64,000 nucleotides of DNA from CAWFQB01 sp965277875 (GCA_965277875.1 CBDIDV010000003.1:1-64000), one strand, 5' to 3'; positions 1 through 8,308 are shown, counted from the first letter of the stretch. Notes: generated by a model from the sequence alone, not told the origin. Numbers and translations: made by a program.

Positions 1-368
1 GCGGAGCCGGACAGGTCGGCAGGAGCGGCGGGATCCGTGGGGATAACCGCACCGGAGGATTGGTAACGCGCCTGGGCCACGTCCTGATCGCTCTCGAAGG
101 CGGTATAACTCGGCGGGACGAGGACGGGGGCGGCGAGCATCTGTTTCAGCGCGAAAAGCGCCATACGCAGACAGTTGCGGCCATCAATATCGCTGCCGGG
201 CCAGAACCGTTCGATCAGATCTTCACGCCGCGCGGGGCGGTCGGGGAAGGCGGCGAGATAGGCCAGCAGCGCACCGGTCTTATGCGTGCGAAAACGCGTG
301 ATTTCCTGCTCACCGCGCAGCACGCGCAGCGACCCCAGCATTTCTATGCGGCACTTGGGCGTGGTCAT
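1..368 (-). CDS. SARP/BTAD-type transcriptional regulator, N-terminal part (runs off window)
   Basis: Reading leftward from the ATG at 368 gives 122 residues with no stop before the window edge. The N-terminus contains a short ferredoxin/OmpR-like winged-helix beginning: a leucine-rich strand (IEMLGSLRVLRG), then ITRFRTHKTGALLAYLAAFP, RREDLIERFWP and a helix NCLRMALFALKQ. This is the pattern of AfsR/SARP regulators, which in this type of bacterium are often fused to STAND ATPase and TPR modules; those would lie beyond the window. A GGAAAA stretch sits about ten bases before the ATG. A likely promoter (450-479) lies upstream. Seen: sequence and pattern. Inferred: DNA binding and fusion partners. 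Alternative: a stand-alone short SARP. Confidence 0.75.
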   Translation of the reverse strand, partial: MTTPKCRIEMLGSLRVLRGEQEITRFRTHKTGALLAYLAAFPDRPARREDLIERFWPGSDIDGRNCLRMALFALKQMLAAPVLVPPSYTAFESDQDVAQARYQSSGAVIPTDPAAPADLSGS

Positions 369-449
369 ACAACGTTTTCCGCTTCTCACAGCGCGACAGT
401 GAAGCCGGTCTGGAGCGTCACCGAATGTTGGCGGCGCTGTACCTGTCTT

Positions 450-479
450 ATTATACTCTGCGGACGGGCGTTTTGTCTG
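450..479 (-). promoter_or_regulatory. Probable sigma-70 promoter for the SARP gene
   Basis: On the minus strand a CAGACA hexamer (479-474), an 18-base spacer and a perfect TATAAT (455-450) lie between the nitroreductase stop and the SARP start. The predicted leader is about 75 bases. The -35 matches the consensus at four of six positions. Confidence 0.5.
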
Positions 480-486
480 CGCGATT

Positions 487-1323
487 TTATCTCAGTTGAA
501 AACCTCGTTGCTGCAAAATCTCGCGCAGGACGTGCCTGCCGCCGAGCGAGCCGGCATTTGCCACGCGCTGGGCCGAGCGGCGCGTCCAGTCGCCCTGCGC
601 GGTCATACGCTGGGACTCGTAAAAGCGGCGCATGGTCTCGTCGTAGCGTTCGATCCAGTGCAGGCCGGACGCGTTCGCGTAGGTTTCGCGTCTCAGGACT
701 TCGGGCTGCGGCAGGCGCGGCTTGACGGTTGTTGTGTCGTCCGCGCTCGGCACGCCCACGGCCATGCCGAACACGGCGAACACGCGCGGCGGCATTTCGA
801 GCAATTCGGCGAGTTCGCGGGGATGGTTGCGCGCCCCGCCCACGTAGCAGATGCCCAGGCCCATCGCCTGGGCGGCGATGGCGGCGTTCTGACCGGCCAA
901 ACTCGCGTCCACAGTCGCCATCACGAACATTTCCATGTAGTCCAGGCCCTCAGCGGGGGAGTTCTGCTGTTCGGAAATCTCGGCTGTTCGCGCAAGGTCG
1001 GCGCAAAAGACGAGGAACAGCGGCGCTTTGCGAATAAACTCCTGGTCGCCGCACAACAGGGAAGCCTGCGCTTTGCGGGCCGGGTCCTGCAGGGCGATCA
1101 CGCTCCACGTTTGCAGGTTGGAACTGGTGGCCGCGCTCTGGGCGCAGGCCACGATGCGTTCCAGCGCGCCGGCTGGAAGCGGGTCGTCCGTGAAATGGCG
1201 GGATGACTTGTGCCTTAGCAGGGTTGTCAGAGTGGGGTTGCCGATGTCGCTTAGAGCGGGTTTGTCGTCGCCGTAGCGCAGGGTCATCAGGGTATCAAAG
1301 TCGGGCTTTATTTCGGATGTCAA
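487..1323 (-). CDS. NADPH-dependent nitroreductase / flavin oxidoreductase (NfsA-FRP family)
   Basis: Predicted FMN-dependent, oxygen-insensitive nitroreductase of the NfsA/FRP group, a cytosolic enzyme reducing nitroaromatics, quinones or flavins with NADPH. Family hallmarks seen are TLLRHKSSRHF near the N-terminus (flavin phosphate binding RxSxRxF), AQSAATSSNLQTWSV, and GLGICYVGGARNHPRELAELL. The reading frame is open up to 1404, but the TTG at 1323 is preceded by AAAGGCG nine bases upstream and gives the usual N-terminus shortly before LMTLRYG; the ATG at 1287 has no ribosome site. The predicted product is 278 residues, a normal length. It stands alone, with the SARP promoter directly downstream. 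The physiological substrate cannot be read from sequence. Confidence 0.85.
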   Translation of the reverse strand: MTSEIKPDFDTLMTLRYGDDKPALSDIGNPTLTTLLRHKSSRHFTDDPLPAGALERIVACAQSAATSSNLQTWSVIALQDPARKAQASLLCGDQEFIRKAPLFLVFCADLARTAEISEQQNSPAEGLDYMEMFVMATVDASLAGQNAAIAAQAMGLGICYVGGARNHPRELAELLEMPPRVFAVFGMAVGVPSADDTTTVKPRLPQPEVLRRETYANASGLHWIERYDETMRRFYESQRMTAQGDWTRRSAQRVANAGSLGGRHVLREILQQRGFQLR

Positions 1324-1518
1324 CGGTTTTATCGCCTTTTGGTTTGCTGCCTTGCGCTTGTATGAGAGTTGGAGGCGGACGCGGAAATTCAGCGGAGGGG
1401 ACAAGGTAAGCGGCCTTACACCGCGCGTCTAAGGCAGAGGAGAAGTTGGCTGCCCTACGAAATGGCGGCGACGGCGGATGTTTTTGCGGCAGGGGACAAG
1501 CCCTACAGTTGTCCGGCC

Positions 1519-2244
1519 CTACGGTATTGTTACGGCAGGGGTGGTGAGTTCGCGCCAGACGCCGTCCACGCCCATGATCTCGCACGGTCGGAAGCGGTTC
1601 TTGTAGGCCATGCTGCCGCAGCCGGTCACGTAGAATCCCAAGTACGCATAAGGCTTGTTCAGTCGCTTCGCGAGCGCGAACGTCTGCAAGATCAGGAACG
1701 TGCCAAGACTGCGCTCCCGCGCGTCGGGTTCGTGATAGTGGTAGATGGCCGAAACCGTGTTGGGCGTGATGTCGGTCAGCAGGACGCCGCGCAGGATGTC
1801 GCCTTCCCACACAGAGATCTCCACGCCCGGTATAGGATTGTGGACAAACTGCATGGCGTAGTCTTGCGGGTCGCGCTCGCGGTCGGGCCAGCCCTTGCGG
1901 TTTGCCTGCGCGTTGTGGTAGCGCGTGTACAGGTCCATGCGCGCTTTGTCCACGCCGGGAAGGGCGAGCCGAACCGTCAGGTCGTCGTTGCGTTTGAGGG
2001 TGCGCGTCTGGCTGCGGTCGGGCGTAAACCGCTCGACAAGTACGCGTATGGGGCGGCACTCCTGGCAGGCCGCGCACACGGGCCGAAACAGAAACGCCCC
2101 GAATTTGCGCCAGCCCTGGTTCATGCGCGCCTCGTACTCGGCATCCGAAAGGCGGGTCACTATTTCGTAGGTCTGCGTGGCCTGGCGGTCCGGCAGATAG
2201 ATGCACGTATCCGGCCCCTCGGTAAACCGCTCCACCACATTCAT
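1519..2244 (-). CDS. bpt: Aspartate/glutamate leucyltransferase (Bpt)
   Basis: 241-residue aminoacyl-tRNA-protein transferase of the bacterial N-end rule pathway. It adds leucine from Leu-tRNA to proteins with N-terminal Asp or Glu, marking them for ClpS/ClpAP. Characteristic pieces are the cysteine-containing RPVCAACQECRPIRV near residue 55, the middle Y-N-x-x-x-x-x-RKGWP segment, and GFYVTGCGSMAYKNRFRP near the C-terminus. The start ATG overlaps the stop of the upstream aldolase gene by four bases, so it is translated as the last gene of the sugar-acid operon. The 45 bases before the start are imperfect 15-bp repeats (see 2259-2303). Why Bpt is coupled to a sugar-acid aldolase is not evident. 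Confidence 0.9.
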   Translation of the reverse strand: MNVVERFTEGPDTCIYLPDRQATQTYEIVTRLSDAEYEARMNQGWRKFGAFLFRPVCAACQECRPIRVLVERFTPDRSQTRTLKRNDDLTVRLALPGVDKARMDLYTRYHNAQANRKGWPDRERDPQDYAMQFVHNPIPGVEISVWEGDILRGVLLTDITPNTVSAIYHYHEPDARERSLGTFLILQTFALAKRLNKPYAYLGFYVTGCGSMAYKNRFRPCEIMGVDGVWRELTTPAVTIP

Positions 2245-3071
2245 AATTTGAGTTCTTTTGCGCGTATTTCTTCTGTGTGTTTTTCTTTTGTGTGCTTTTC
2301 TTGCGGCCTGGCTGCCGCGAATGCCTCAGACAGGATTTTCATGCCGTTTGCGACCATGCCGCCATCCGACCCGACGGCCAGAAACGTGTAGCCGTCCGCG
2401 ACGGCAGGCGCGATCTGGTCTATGCTGCCAAGCAGCGTACCGGACATCTTGCCCGCGGATTGTGCCGCCGCGATCACCTTTTGTATGGCCGCGCGAAAAT
2501 TCGGGTGCGACAGTTGCCCCGCAACGCCCAGATTGACGCTCAAATCCAGCGGGCCGACAAACAGCACGTCCACGCCGTCTACACCCGCTATTTCCGCTGC
2601 GTTTGCGACTGCTTCGACGGTTTCGATTTGAACAATCGTCAGCAGATCGTCATTGGCGTGGGCGAAGTAGGCGTCGAAATTGCGGCTGAAACCTGCCGCG
2701 CGGGTGAACCGGGCCACGCCGCGCGTCCCCTGCGGCGGATAACGGACAGCCGCCACGACTTTGCGCGCCTCTTCAGCGGTATTCACATAGGGAACCATCA
2801 CGCCGCCCGCGCCCAGATCCAGGACGCGCTTGATGAGGAACGGCTCGTTTTCCGTGACGCGCACAATCGGGCAGGCGATAGATTCCGATGTGTCAATCGC
2901 CTGCATCTGATGCAGCAGGGTCTCGTCGTCACCCGCGCCGTGTTCGCGGTCAATGAGCAGCCAGTCAAAGCCGCACTGCGCGGCCAGTTCCGAGGTCAGC
3001 GGCGAGGCCAGGTTCAGCCAGGTTCCGCACAGCAGGTCGCCATTCAATGCCCGCGCCCGCAGGGTTTTCAT
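2241..3071 (-). CDS. HpcH/HpaI-family class II 2-keto-3-deoxy sugar-acid aldolase
   Basis: 276-residue metal-dependent pyruvate aldolase. Seen motifs are CGTWLNLASPLTSELAA, the catalytic FDWLLIDREHG (base His), LDLGAGGVMVPYVNTAEEA, the metal site QIETVEAVANA and DVLFVGPLDLSVNLG. Family members cleave 2-keto-3-deoxy acids (for example 4-hydroxy-2-oxo-heptanedioate or 2-keto-3-deoxy-L-rhamnonate) to pyruvate and an aldehyde. It overlaps the upstream mannonate dehydratase by four bases, whose product is 2-keto-3-deoxygluconate; I infer that it cleaves this compound directly, in place of KDG kinase and KDPG aldolase. The C-terminus ends in charged five-residue repeats (QEKHT, KEKHT, EEIRA, KELKL), absent from typical family members, encoded by a DNA tandem repeat. 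Confidence 0.85.
   Translation of the reverse strand: MKTLRARALNGDLLCGTWLNLASPLTSELAAQCGFDWLLIDREHGAGDDETLLHQMQAIDTSESIACPIVRVTENEPFLIKRVLDLGAGGVMVPYVNTAEEARKVVAAVRYPPQGTRGVARFTRAAGFSRNFDAYFAHANDDLLTIVQIETVEAVANAAEIAGVDGVDVLFVGPLDLSVNLGVAGQLSHPNFRAAIQKVIAAAQSAGKMSGTLLGSIDQIAPAVADGYTFLAVGSDGGMVANGMKILSEAFAAARPQEKHTKEKHTEEIRAKELKL
2259..2303 (-). repeat. Imperfect 15-bp tandem repeat before the bpt start
   Basis: Three 15-bp units (2289-2303, 2274-2288, 2259-2273 in reading order) encode QEKHT, KEKHT and EEIRA at the end of the aldolase. The first two differ at two bases. The array ends 15 bases before the bpt ATG and supplies its AAAAGAA-type ribosome-site region. Confidence 0.75.
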
Positions 3072-4210
3072 GCTCGCGCTCCTGTTTCGCCGTGTACTGT
3101 TTCGCTGCGTACCTGCTGCAAAAGCGCCTGTATGTAGCCCCAGCAGAACGCAAAGGCGCGCGCCTTGTCCGTGTCGCCCTCGATCTGCGGCACATGATCC
3201 GGCATTATCATACCCGCAAACCCGACTTCCTGATACGTTCGCAGGGCGCGAATCATGTCCACGCTGCCCTCGTCGGGAAACGTTTCTTGAAAGTTCAGAT
3301 AGCCGCCCCGAATGTTGCGAAAGTGGACGTTGAAGATTTTGCCCCGGCTGCCGAACCAGCGGATGATGTCGAATATCTCTTTGCCCGGATCATCGAGCAT
3401 TTCGGAAATCGTCCCCTGGCAGAAGTTCAGCCCGTGATACGCGCTGGGAACCGTTTCGACAAAGCGTTTCAGCCCCGCCACGTTGTCCAGGGCGCAATGC
3501 ACGCCCTGAAACGCCTTGCCGCGCGGCAGGCCACAGTCGTTGGGATGACACAGGATGCGGACTTTGGCTTCCTCGGCAGCAGGCACGACGCGCTTGAGGA
3601 AATAGGTAATGCGTTCCCACAGTTCGTCCTGGCTGACATCGCCCGCGAGCGTGGGAGTGGCAACGAATTCGGGTTTCAGGTCATTGAACACGAACGTGCT
3701 GTCCTGCGCGCCGCCGCGCCCGGTTTTCACGCCGCTGCGGACAATGCCCAGCAGGGTCAGGTTGTATTTGAGGGAGGGGATGCCCGCCTTGCCCGCATTG
3801 CGGATCATCTGCGTGATGCGTTCGATCTCGCGGTCACGGTCAGGGCTTTTGCCGAGCAGGATATTGGGGTTTTCCAGCTTTTCGATGGGAACGGAACTCA
3901 TCGGCAGGGGCATCATCTCCAGGGTGACGCCGAAGCCTTCCACGTATTTGCGGAAGGCGGTCAGTCCGTCCACGCTCCAATGCGCGTCCATGCGCGGCGA
4001 GGTCAGGCCGCTGCATACATGCGTGACACCGAGAGCAGCCAGGGCGCGCAGGGTATCGGGGGTGTGGTCGTGCTGATGTCCCGCCACCATCCGCATTTCG
4101 CCGCCCTTGCGGGGCGCGGGGTTTAGCATGGGAGCGGCATGAGAAGCGAGACCTGTTCCCAATGCTGCCGCCCCGGTCAATGAGGTTCCGATAAATCGTC
4201 TTCGATCCAT
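3068..4210 (-). CDS. Mannonate dehydratase-like protein with Tat signal
   Basis: 380 residues starting at the ATG at 4210, preceded by AAGGA. Mannonate dehydratase (UxuA) converts D-mannonate to 2-keto-3-deoxygluconate in hexuronate breakdown. Seen family motifs are LCHPNDCGLPRG, GLNFCQGTISEM, FNVHFRNIRGG followed by FQETFPDEGSVDM, and MPDHVPQIEGD, which hold the metal-binding His, Cys and Asp residues. The N-terminus MDRRRFIGTSLTGAAALG is a twin-arginine signal followed by an Ala-rich segment ending near SHAA. Classical UxuA is cytosolic, so export would be unusual; the signal may mark a periplasmic paralogue. It is first in a three-gene overlapping operon with an aldolase and bpt. Confidence 0.85.
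   Translation of the reverse strand: MDRRRFIGTSLTGAAALGTGLASHAAPMLNPAPRKGGEMRMVAGHQHDHTPDTLRALAALGVTHVCSGLTSPRMDAHWSVDGLTAFRKYVEGFGVTLEMMPLPMSSVPIEKLENPNILLGKSPDRDREIERITQMIRNAGKAGIPSLKYNLTLLGIVRSGVKTGRGGAQDSTFVFNDLKPEFVATPTLAGDVSQDELWERITYFLKRVVPAAEEAKVRILCHPNDCGLPRGKAFQGVHCALDNVAGLKRFVETVPSAYHGLNFCQGTISEMLDDPGKEIFDIIRWFGSRGKIFNVHFRNIRGGYLNFQETFPDEGSVDMIRALRTYQEVGFAGMIMPDHVPQIEGDTDKARAFAFCWGYIQALLQQVRSETVHGETGARA
3082..3111 (-). repeat. 15-bp tandem repeat before the aldolase start
   Basis: Two 15-bp units differing at two bases encode VRSET and VHGET, close to the C-terminus of the dehydratase. The array ends just before the GGAG ribosome site of the aldolase gene. It has the same arrangement and period as the repeat before bpt. 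Confidence 0.75.
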
Positions 4211-4498
4211 GTGTCCGTTCCTTTGTGTGCTGTGTTTTGTTGTGTACTGCGAGAGGATACTGGCGCGGACATGCGGCGGCAAAAGGCGCAAATCACACGC
4301 ATCAGTATGTGGGGCCATCAGGGACTAATTCACCTTTTTACCGGCGTCTTCCTTGTCGCTGTGCGAATTGTTGGGACGCGTTCGCGTAAAGCGAGTGGGA
4401 AGCAGGCAGGAAAAAGCGGGTGTGTGCGCCAAACTAAAGCGGTATGCAGAGAACAGGGCTGAAACATGGCAATACACCCGCGTGGATGCAGACACGAC

Positions 4499-4525
4499 GT
4501 AGGGGCAGACCCCCGTGTCTGCCCT
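4499..4525. repeat. Interspersed palindromic element, copy 1
   Basis: GGGGCAGACCCCCGTGTCTG followed by CCC. Eight-base arms GGGCAGAC/GTCTGCCC flank a short G/C-rich loop. The same element, in the opposite reading, recurs at 4605-4699 and 16407-16432. Confidence 0.7.
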
Positions 4526-4550
4526 CCCTGTATTTGTATCAACTGCGCGG

Positions 4551-4594
4551 ACGGTATCAACGCCCTGTGCGGACGGTATCAACGCCCTAGGCAG
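4551..4594. repeat. 22-bp tandem duplication
   Basis: Two units beginning ACGGTATCAACGCCCT (4551-4572 and 4573-4594), diverging only in the last five or six bases. They sit between palindromic element copies 1 and 2. Confidence 0.75.
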
Positions 4595-4604
4595 TAGATG
4601 GGGA

Positions 4605-4699
4605 GGGCAGATGCGGGGGTCTGCGTAATAAACGGGAAGGGCAGACACGGGGGTCTGCGTAATGAACGGGGAAGGGCAGACACGGGGGTCTGCCCCTAC
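4605..4699. repeat. Interspersed palindromic element, copies 2-4 in a row
   Basis: Three head-to-tail copies (about 4605-4625, 4639-4658, 4674-4699) of the GGGCAGACACGGGGGTCTGC element, spaced about 34 bases apart and separated by TAATAAACGGGAA-like spacers. The last copy has the full GTCTGCCCCTAC end. Confidence 0.75.
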
Positions 4700-4754
4700 A
4701 ACCGTTGACTAATTCGTTCTTTTTGCTGTCGTCTGGCTGTTCAAGGGAGAAACA

Positions 4755-6431
4755 ATGCTTGATGTAGCTACAAATCTTGTGCGCCGCTCCTTCCTGCTCG
4801 CGCCGCTCCTGCTGCTCGCCTCCTCTGCCGTAAGCGTCGGGCCTGCGGTAAACGCACAGAATGCGCGTTCGGCTACGGCTCGCCCTGCCGCGAGGCTGGG
4901 CATCGAACTGGACGGCATTGGGGACGGGGATCGGGCGCGGCCCTTTGCGGATGTGGCGAAGACGCTGCGCCCGTGGGCCAAGATCGGCGGGCAGGGCGCG
5001 GTTCCCCTGGACGCGGCGGGCTGGCCGACATCCGACGCGCTGACGGTGCTGTTTGACATTCGGCCCGCGTATGCGTGGGCGCCGCCGATTGACGACCCGG
5101 ACAAGTTTCAGCCGGATTGGAGCGGCGAATACGCGTTCGCGTTTACAGGGCAGGCGACGCTTGCCGTGCGCGAAGACAACAGCCTGCACATCGTGGGCCA
5201 GCGCTATGAGGCGGGCAGCAACACGACAACGGGCAAGATCGTCGTGCCGAAGGGGGCGGGCCTGCTGATACTTGCGTTTACGAACACGCGGCGCACACCC
5301 AAAGATGCGCCGGGTACGGGCATTACCAACCTGCGCGTGATGCGCCCCGGCTACACGCTCGCAAGCAAAGAAGTGTTTACGCGGGAGTTCGCGCAGTCGC
5401 TGGCCCCATTTTCTACGCTGCGCTACATGGACTGGCTGGACACCAATCACAATCCGGGATTTTATGGCGACACAGGGCATCACGCGCTGGACTGGAAGGA
5501 TCGCAGGCTTGTGTCGGATGCCACGCAGCAGTCGGACGGCGGCAAGTACGGCGTGGCGTGGGAAACCGTCGCCGCCCTTGCCAACCAGACGAACAAAGAT
5601 CTGTGGATCAACATTCCGGTTGCGGCCACGGACGATTACGTGACGCAGCTTGCCAAAATGCTCAAGCGTGATGTGAAACCGGGCCTGAACATTTATGTGG
5701 AACATAGCAATGAGGTGTGGAACTTCGGGTTTCCGCAATATATATACAACAAGCTGGCCGCGATTGACGAAGTAAAGCGGGGCGGCTCACCCCTGAACAA
5801 CGACGGCAGCAAGGACGAAGAGACGTGGACGCATCGCCGCCATGCCAAGCGGCTGATCGAGATCGCGCGGCTGTTTGAGGCGCAGTTTGGCAAGGGCAGC
5901 CTGAACACGCGCATACGCCCCGTGTACGCGTCGTGGCTCATCAGCCCGGACGCGCATTATAAAGACGTGCTGCAATGGGCTGCTAAAACGTATGGTCCGC
6001 CCTCGACCTATTTTTACGCTGTTGCGGACGCGGCCTACTACAACGCGGAAAAGGCCGCGCCGACCGCGAGCGTCACGCAGATATTGGACGCCATGCGAAC
6101 CAACAGCGACGACAATTCCAGGTTCCGGGACGCCATCGCCAAAATAGCCGCATCGTATGGACTGAAGCATTTTCAATATGAGGTGGGGCCGGACACGGGC
6201 GGCGGCAAAACCGAAAACGTCGCCAACCGCATTCGCGCCAATCGTGACCCGCGCATCAAAGAGATCATGCTGCACGACGCCCGCGATAACTGGTGGGCGA
6301 AAGGCGGCGACCTGTATATGGTGTTCAGCCATGTCAGCGCGTACAGCCGGCACGGCTGCTGGGGCCTGAGCGAAGACAGCGCCGACCTGCACACCCCCAA
6401 ATGGCAGGCCATCTACGAACTGGCGCGTTAG
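4755..6431 (+). CDS. Secreted glycoside-hydrolase-like protein (family not assigned)
   Basis: 558 residues. The ATG at 4755 follows AGGGAGA. A signal peptide (Arg-Arg, then LLAPLLLLASSAVS, cleavage probably after VNAQ) sends it out of the cytoplasm. The body has glycosidase-like features: LRYMDWLDTNH, LANQTNKDLWINIPVAATDD, NIYVEHSNEVWNFGF (a Glu-containing loop like a catalytic acid), and FQYEVGPDTGGG (a second candidate Glu). This resembles a TIM-barrel enzyme found in planctomycetes and armatimonads and often annotated as cellulose-binding. I cannot name a CAZy family. It is monocistronic, between the repeat cluster and the helicase gene. Confidence 0.6.
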   Translation: MLDVATNLVRRSFLLAPLLLLASSAVSVGPAVNAQNARSATARPAARLGIELDGIGDGDRARPFADVAKTLRPWAKIGGQGAVPLDAAGWPTSDALTVLFDIRPAYAWAPPIDDPDKFQPDWSGEYAFAFTGQATLAVREDNSLHIVGQRYEAGSNTTTGKIVVPKGAGLLILAFTNTRRTPKDAPGTGITNLRVMRPGYTLASKEVFTREFAQSLAPFSTLRYMDWLDTNHNPGFYGDTGHHALDWKDRRLVSDATQQSDGGKYGVAWETVAALANQTNKDLWINIPVAATDDYVTQLAKMLKRDVKPGLNIYVEHSNEVWNFGFPQYIYNKLAAIDEVKRGGSPLNNDGSKDEETWTHRRHAKRLIEIARLFEAQFGKGSLNTRIRPVYASWLISPDAHYKDVLQWAAKTYGPPSTYFYAVADAAYYNAEKAAPTASVTQILDAMRTNSDDNSRFRDAIAKIAASYGLKHFQYEVGPDTGGGKTENVANRIRANRDPRIKEIMLHDARDNWWAKGGDLYMVFSHVSAYSRHGCWGLSEDSADLHTPKWQAIYELAR

Positions 6432-6629
6432 CCTGTACAGGCTTACCCAGCCACAGGGCCGGGAATGTCCAACAAACCGGGCGCGAATGTGGTACACTGA
6501 ATGCGAACTCACTATATAGTGCATTGCTGTGTTGTTTCGCGCTCCGGTTTGCGTTTCCGCCCGCTCGCGGTTTTCTACCCTTAACCCCGACCTTTGCACC
6601 CGACTTGTGATTTGCCTGAACCGGACGCT

Positions 6630-6645
6630 TCCTTGGAAGGAAGTG
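6630..6645 (+). promoter_or_regulatory. Small hairpin in the helicase leader
   Basis: CTTCCTT-GG-AAGGAAG, a seven-base perfect stem about 30 bases before the helicase start and just ahead of its AGGAGA ribosome site. Confidence 0.4.
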
Positions 6646-6674
6646 CCAGGCCGATTGCAGGAGACCCGTTTTTC

Positions 6675-8183
6675 ATGACTTCCCTTTTGACGCCTGAGTC
6701 CCAGGCGGCTGCGGACACGTCCGCCAATGCGTTTGACTCTCTTGGGCTGCGCCCCGAACTGCTGCGCGCCCTGGCCGATAGCGGCTACACCGTTCCTACG
6801 CCCGTGCAGGCGCAGGCCATTCCCGTGATCTTGCAGGGCAAAGACATTCTGGCAGGCGCGCAGACCGGAACCGGCAAGACCGCCGGGTTCACGCTGCCCC
6901 TCTTGCAGCGCCTGCATACCGATCTGGCCCGTCCGGCCCAGCCCGCGCCCGTTCGCCTGGGCGCGCAGGACAATGCCCGTGACAACAGCCGCGCGCCGCG
7001 CCCTTTTCGGCCCGTTCGCTGCCTGATACTCACGCCTACGCGTGAACTGGCCGCGCAGGTCGAAGAAAGTGTGCGGACGTATGGCAAGTATCTGCCGCTC
7101 ACGTCCACAGTCGTGTTCGGCGGCGTCAACATCAACCCGCAGATCGGCGCGCTGCGCCGGGGCGTGGATATTCTTGTTGCGACGCCGGGACGCCTGCTGG
7201 ATCATGTGCAGCAGCGCACAGTAGACCTGAGCCGCGTGGAAATCTTCGTCCTGGACGAGGCCGACCGGATGCTGGACATGGGCTTCATCCGCGATATTCG
7301 CCGCATCCTGGCGATCCTGCCCACCAAGCGCCAGAACCTGCTGTTTTCGGCGACCTTTACCGAGGAGATCAAGCGGCTTGCCGATGACCTGCTTAATAGC
7401 CCGACCCACATCCATGTGGCGCGCGAAAATCAGGAAAGCGAACTGGTCACGCAGTCGGTCTATTTGACAAGCCGCGACAGCAAGCGTGATCTGCTCGTGC
7501 ATCTGCTGGTCGAGCATAAAATCTCGCAGGCGCTCGTGTTTACGCGCACCAAGCACGGCGCGGATCGCCTGGCGCAGCAATTACAGCGCGACGGCATCAA
7601 TGCGGTTCCCATACACGGCAACCGCAGCCAGCCGCAGCGCACCCGCGCATTGGACGACTTCAAGAGCGGCGCGGCCCGTATCCTCGTGGCGACCGACATC
7701 GCGGCGCGCGGCCTGGACATTGATCAACTGCCGTATGTCATCAACTTCGAGCTTCCGAACGTGCCGGAAGACTATGTGCATCGCATCGGACGCACAGGCC
7801 GCGCGGGCAGCGTGGGCGAGGCGCTGTCGCTTGTGTGCGGCGAAGAGTACCCGTATCTTGCGGCCATCGAGCGGCTGACCAAGAAGAGCATCGAGCAGCG
7901 CACGGCCACGGGCTTCAGTCTGGCGACCCCGGCCCCGTATCCCGGTCCCGGCGCAATGGGTGGCGGCGGGCGCGGTTTCGGCGGCGGCGGCGGCGGCGGA
8001 CGCAACGCGGCCCCGCGCAGTTCGTATGCCAACTCGGCCCCGCAGGCGGGCCGCAGCGCGCGCCTGGGCAGCGGCTTCAACGATAGTTCGCGCCCCGCCC
8101 GTCCCGCGTCGCGCCCCGCGTATCCAGTGCGTCCGAACGTTCCCAATCCGGGCCGTTCAAGCCGCCCGGAACGCGAAGGCTAG
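6675..8183 (+). CDS. DEAD-box ATP-dependent RNA helicase (RhlE-like)
   Basis: 502 residues; the ATG at 6675 has AGGAGA 11 bases upstream, better than the earlier in-frame start at 6594. All core motifs are visible in order: Q motif in FDSLGLRPELLRALADSGY, AQTGTGKT, PTRELAAQ, TPGRLLD, DEAD, SAT, then in the second RecA domain VFTRTKHGADRLAQQL, ATDIAARGLDI and HRIGRTGRAG. The C-terminal 100 residues are basic and rich in Gly, Arg and Pro, with a polyglycine stretch and RGG-like pieces, suited to unspecific RNA binding. This layout matches RhlE/CsdA-type helicases acting in ribosome assembly, RNA decay or cold adaptation. It is followed by a stem-loop at 8235-8308. Confidence 0.92.
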   Translation: MTSLLTPESQAAADTSANAFDSLGLRPELLRALADSGYTVPTPVQAQAIPVILQGKDILAGAQTGTGKTAGFTLPLLQRLHTDLARPAQPAPVRLGAQDNARDNSRAPRPFRPVRCLILTPTRELAAQVEESVRTYGKYLPLTSTVVFGGVNINPQIGALRRGVDILVATPGRLLDHVQQRTVDLSRVEIFVLDEADRMLDMGFIRDIRRILAILPTKRQNLLFSATFTEEIKRLADDLLNSPTHIHVARENQESELVTQSVYLTSRDSKRDLLVHLLVEHKISQALVFTRTKHGADRLAQQLQRDGINAVPIHGNRSQPQRTRALDDFKSGAARILVATDIAARGLDIDQLPYVINFELPNVPEDYVHRIGRTGRAGSVGEALSLVCGEEYPYLAAIERLTKKSIEQRTATGFSLATPAPYPGPGAMGGGGRGFGGGGGGGRNAAPRSSYANSAPQAGRSARLGSGFNDSSRPARPASRPAYPVRPNVPNPGRSSRPEREG

Positions 8184-8234
8184 TCAGTGCGCTCGGCCTC
8201 AAGCGCACCGACCTGAACTGACGCGGCAGATGTA

Positions 8235-8308
8235 ACAAAAGGCTGCCCTCTGATGAATTTCATGTTCCCGTTCAGGAACAAGAACATCCATTGGAGGACA
8301 GCCTTTGT
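8235..8308 (+). terminator. Terminator-like structure after the helicase gene
   Basis: ACAAAAGGCTGCCCTC (8235-8250) pairs with GAGGACAGCCTTTGT (8294-8308), one mismatch, followed by TTTTCGTTTGG. The 43-base loop holds its own hairpin TGTTCC-CGTTCA-GGAACA (8264-8281). It could also be a small structured RNA element. Confidence 0.55.

Larger units (their letters stand above)
4211..4754. other. 544-bp gene-free stretch holding repeats
   Basis: No convincing gene. It contains the leader of the dehydratase (with a degenerate CAG-ACACAA direct repeat), a 22-bp tandem duplication (4551-4594) and four copies of a short palindromic element (4499-4525 and 4605-4699). Confidence 0.7.

Noticed and set aside
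4605..4699. Regularly spaced repeats resembling a mini CRISPR array
   Set aside because: Units are palindromic with near-identical spacers of about 14 bases, and there are no cas genes; this fits a REP-like element.
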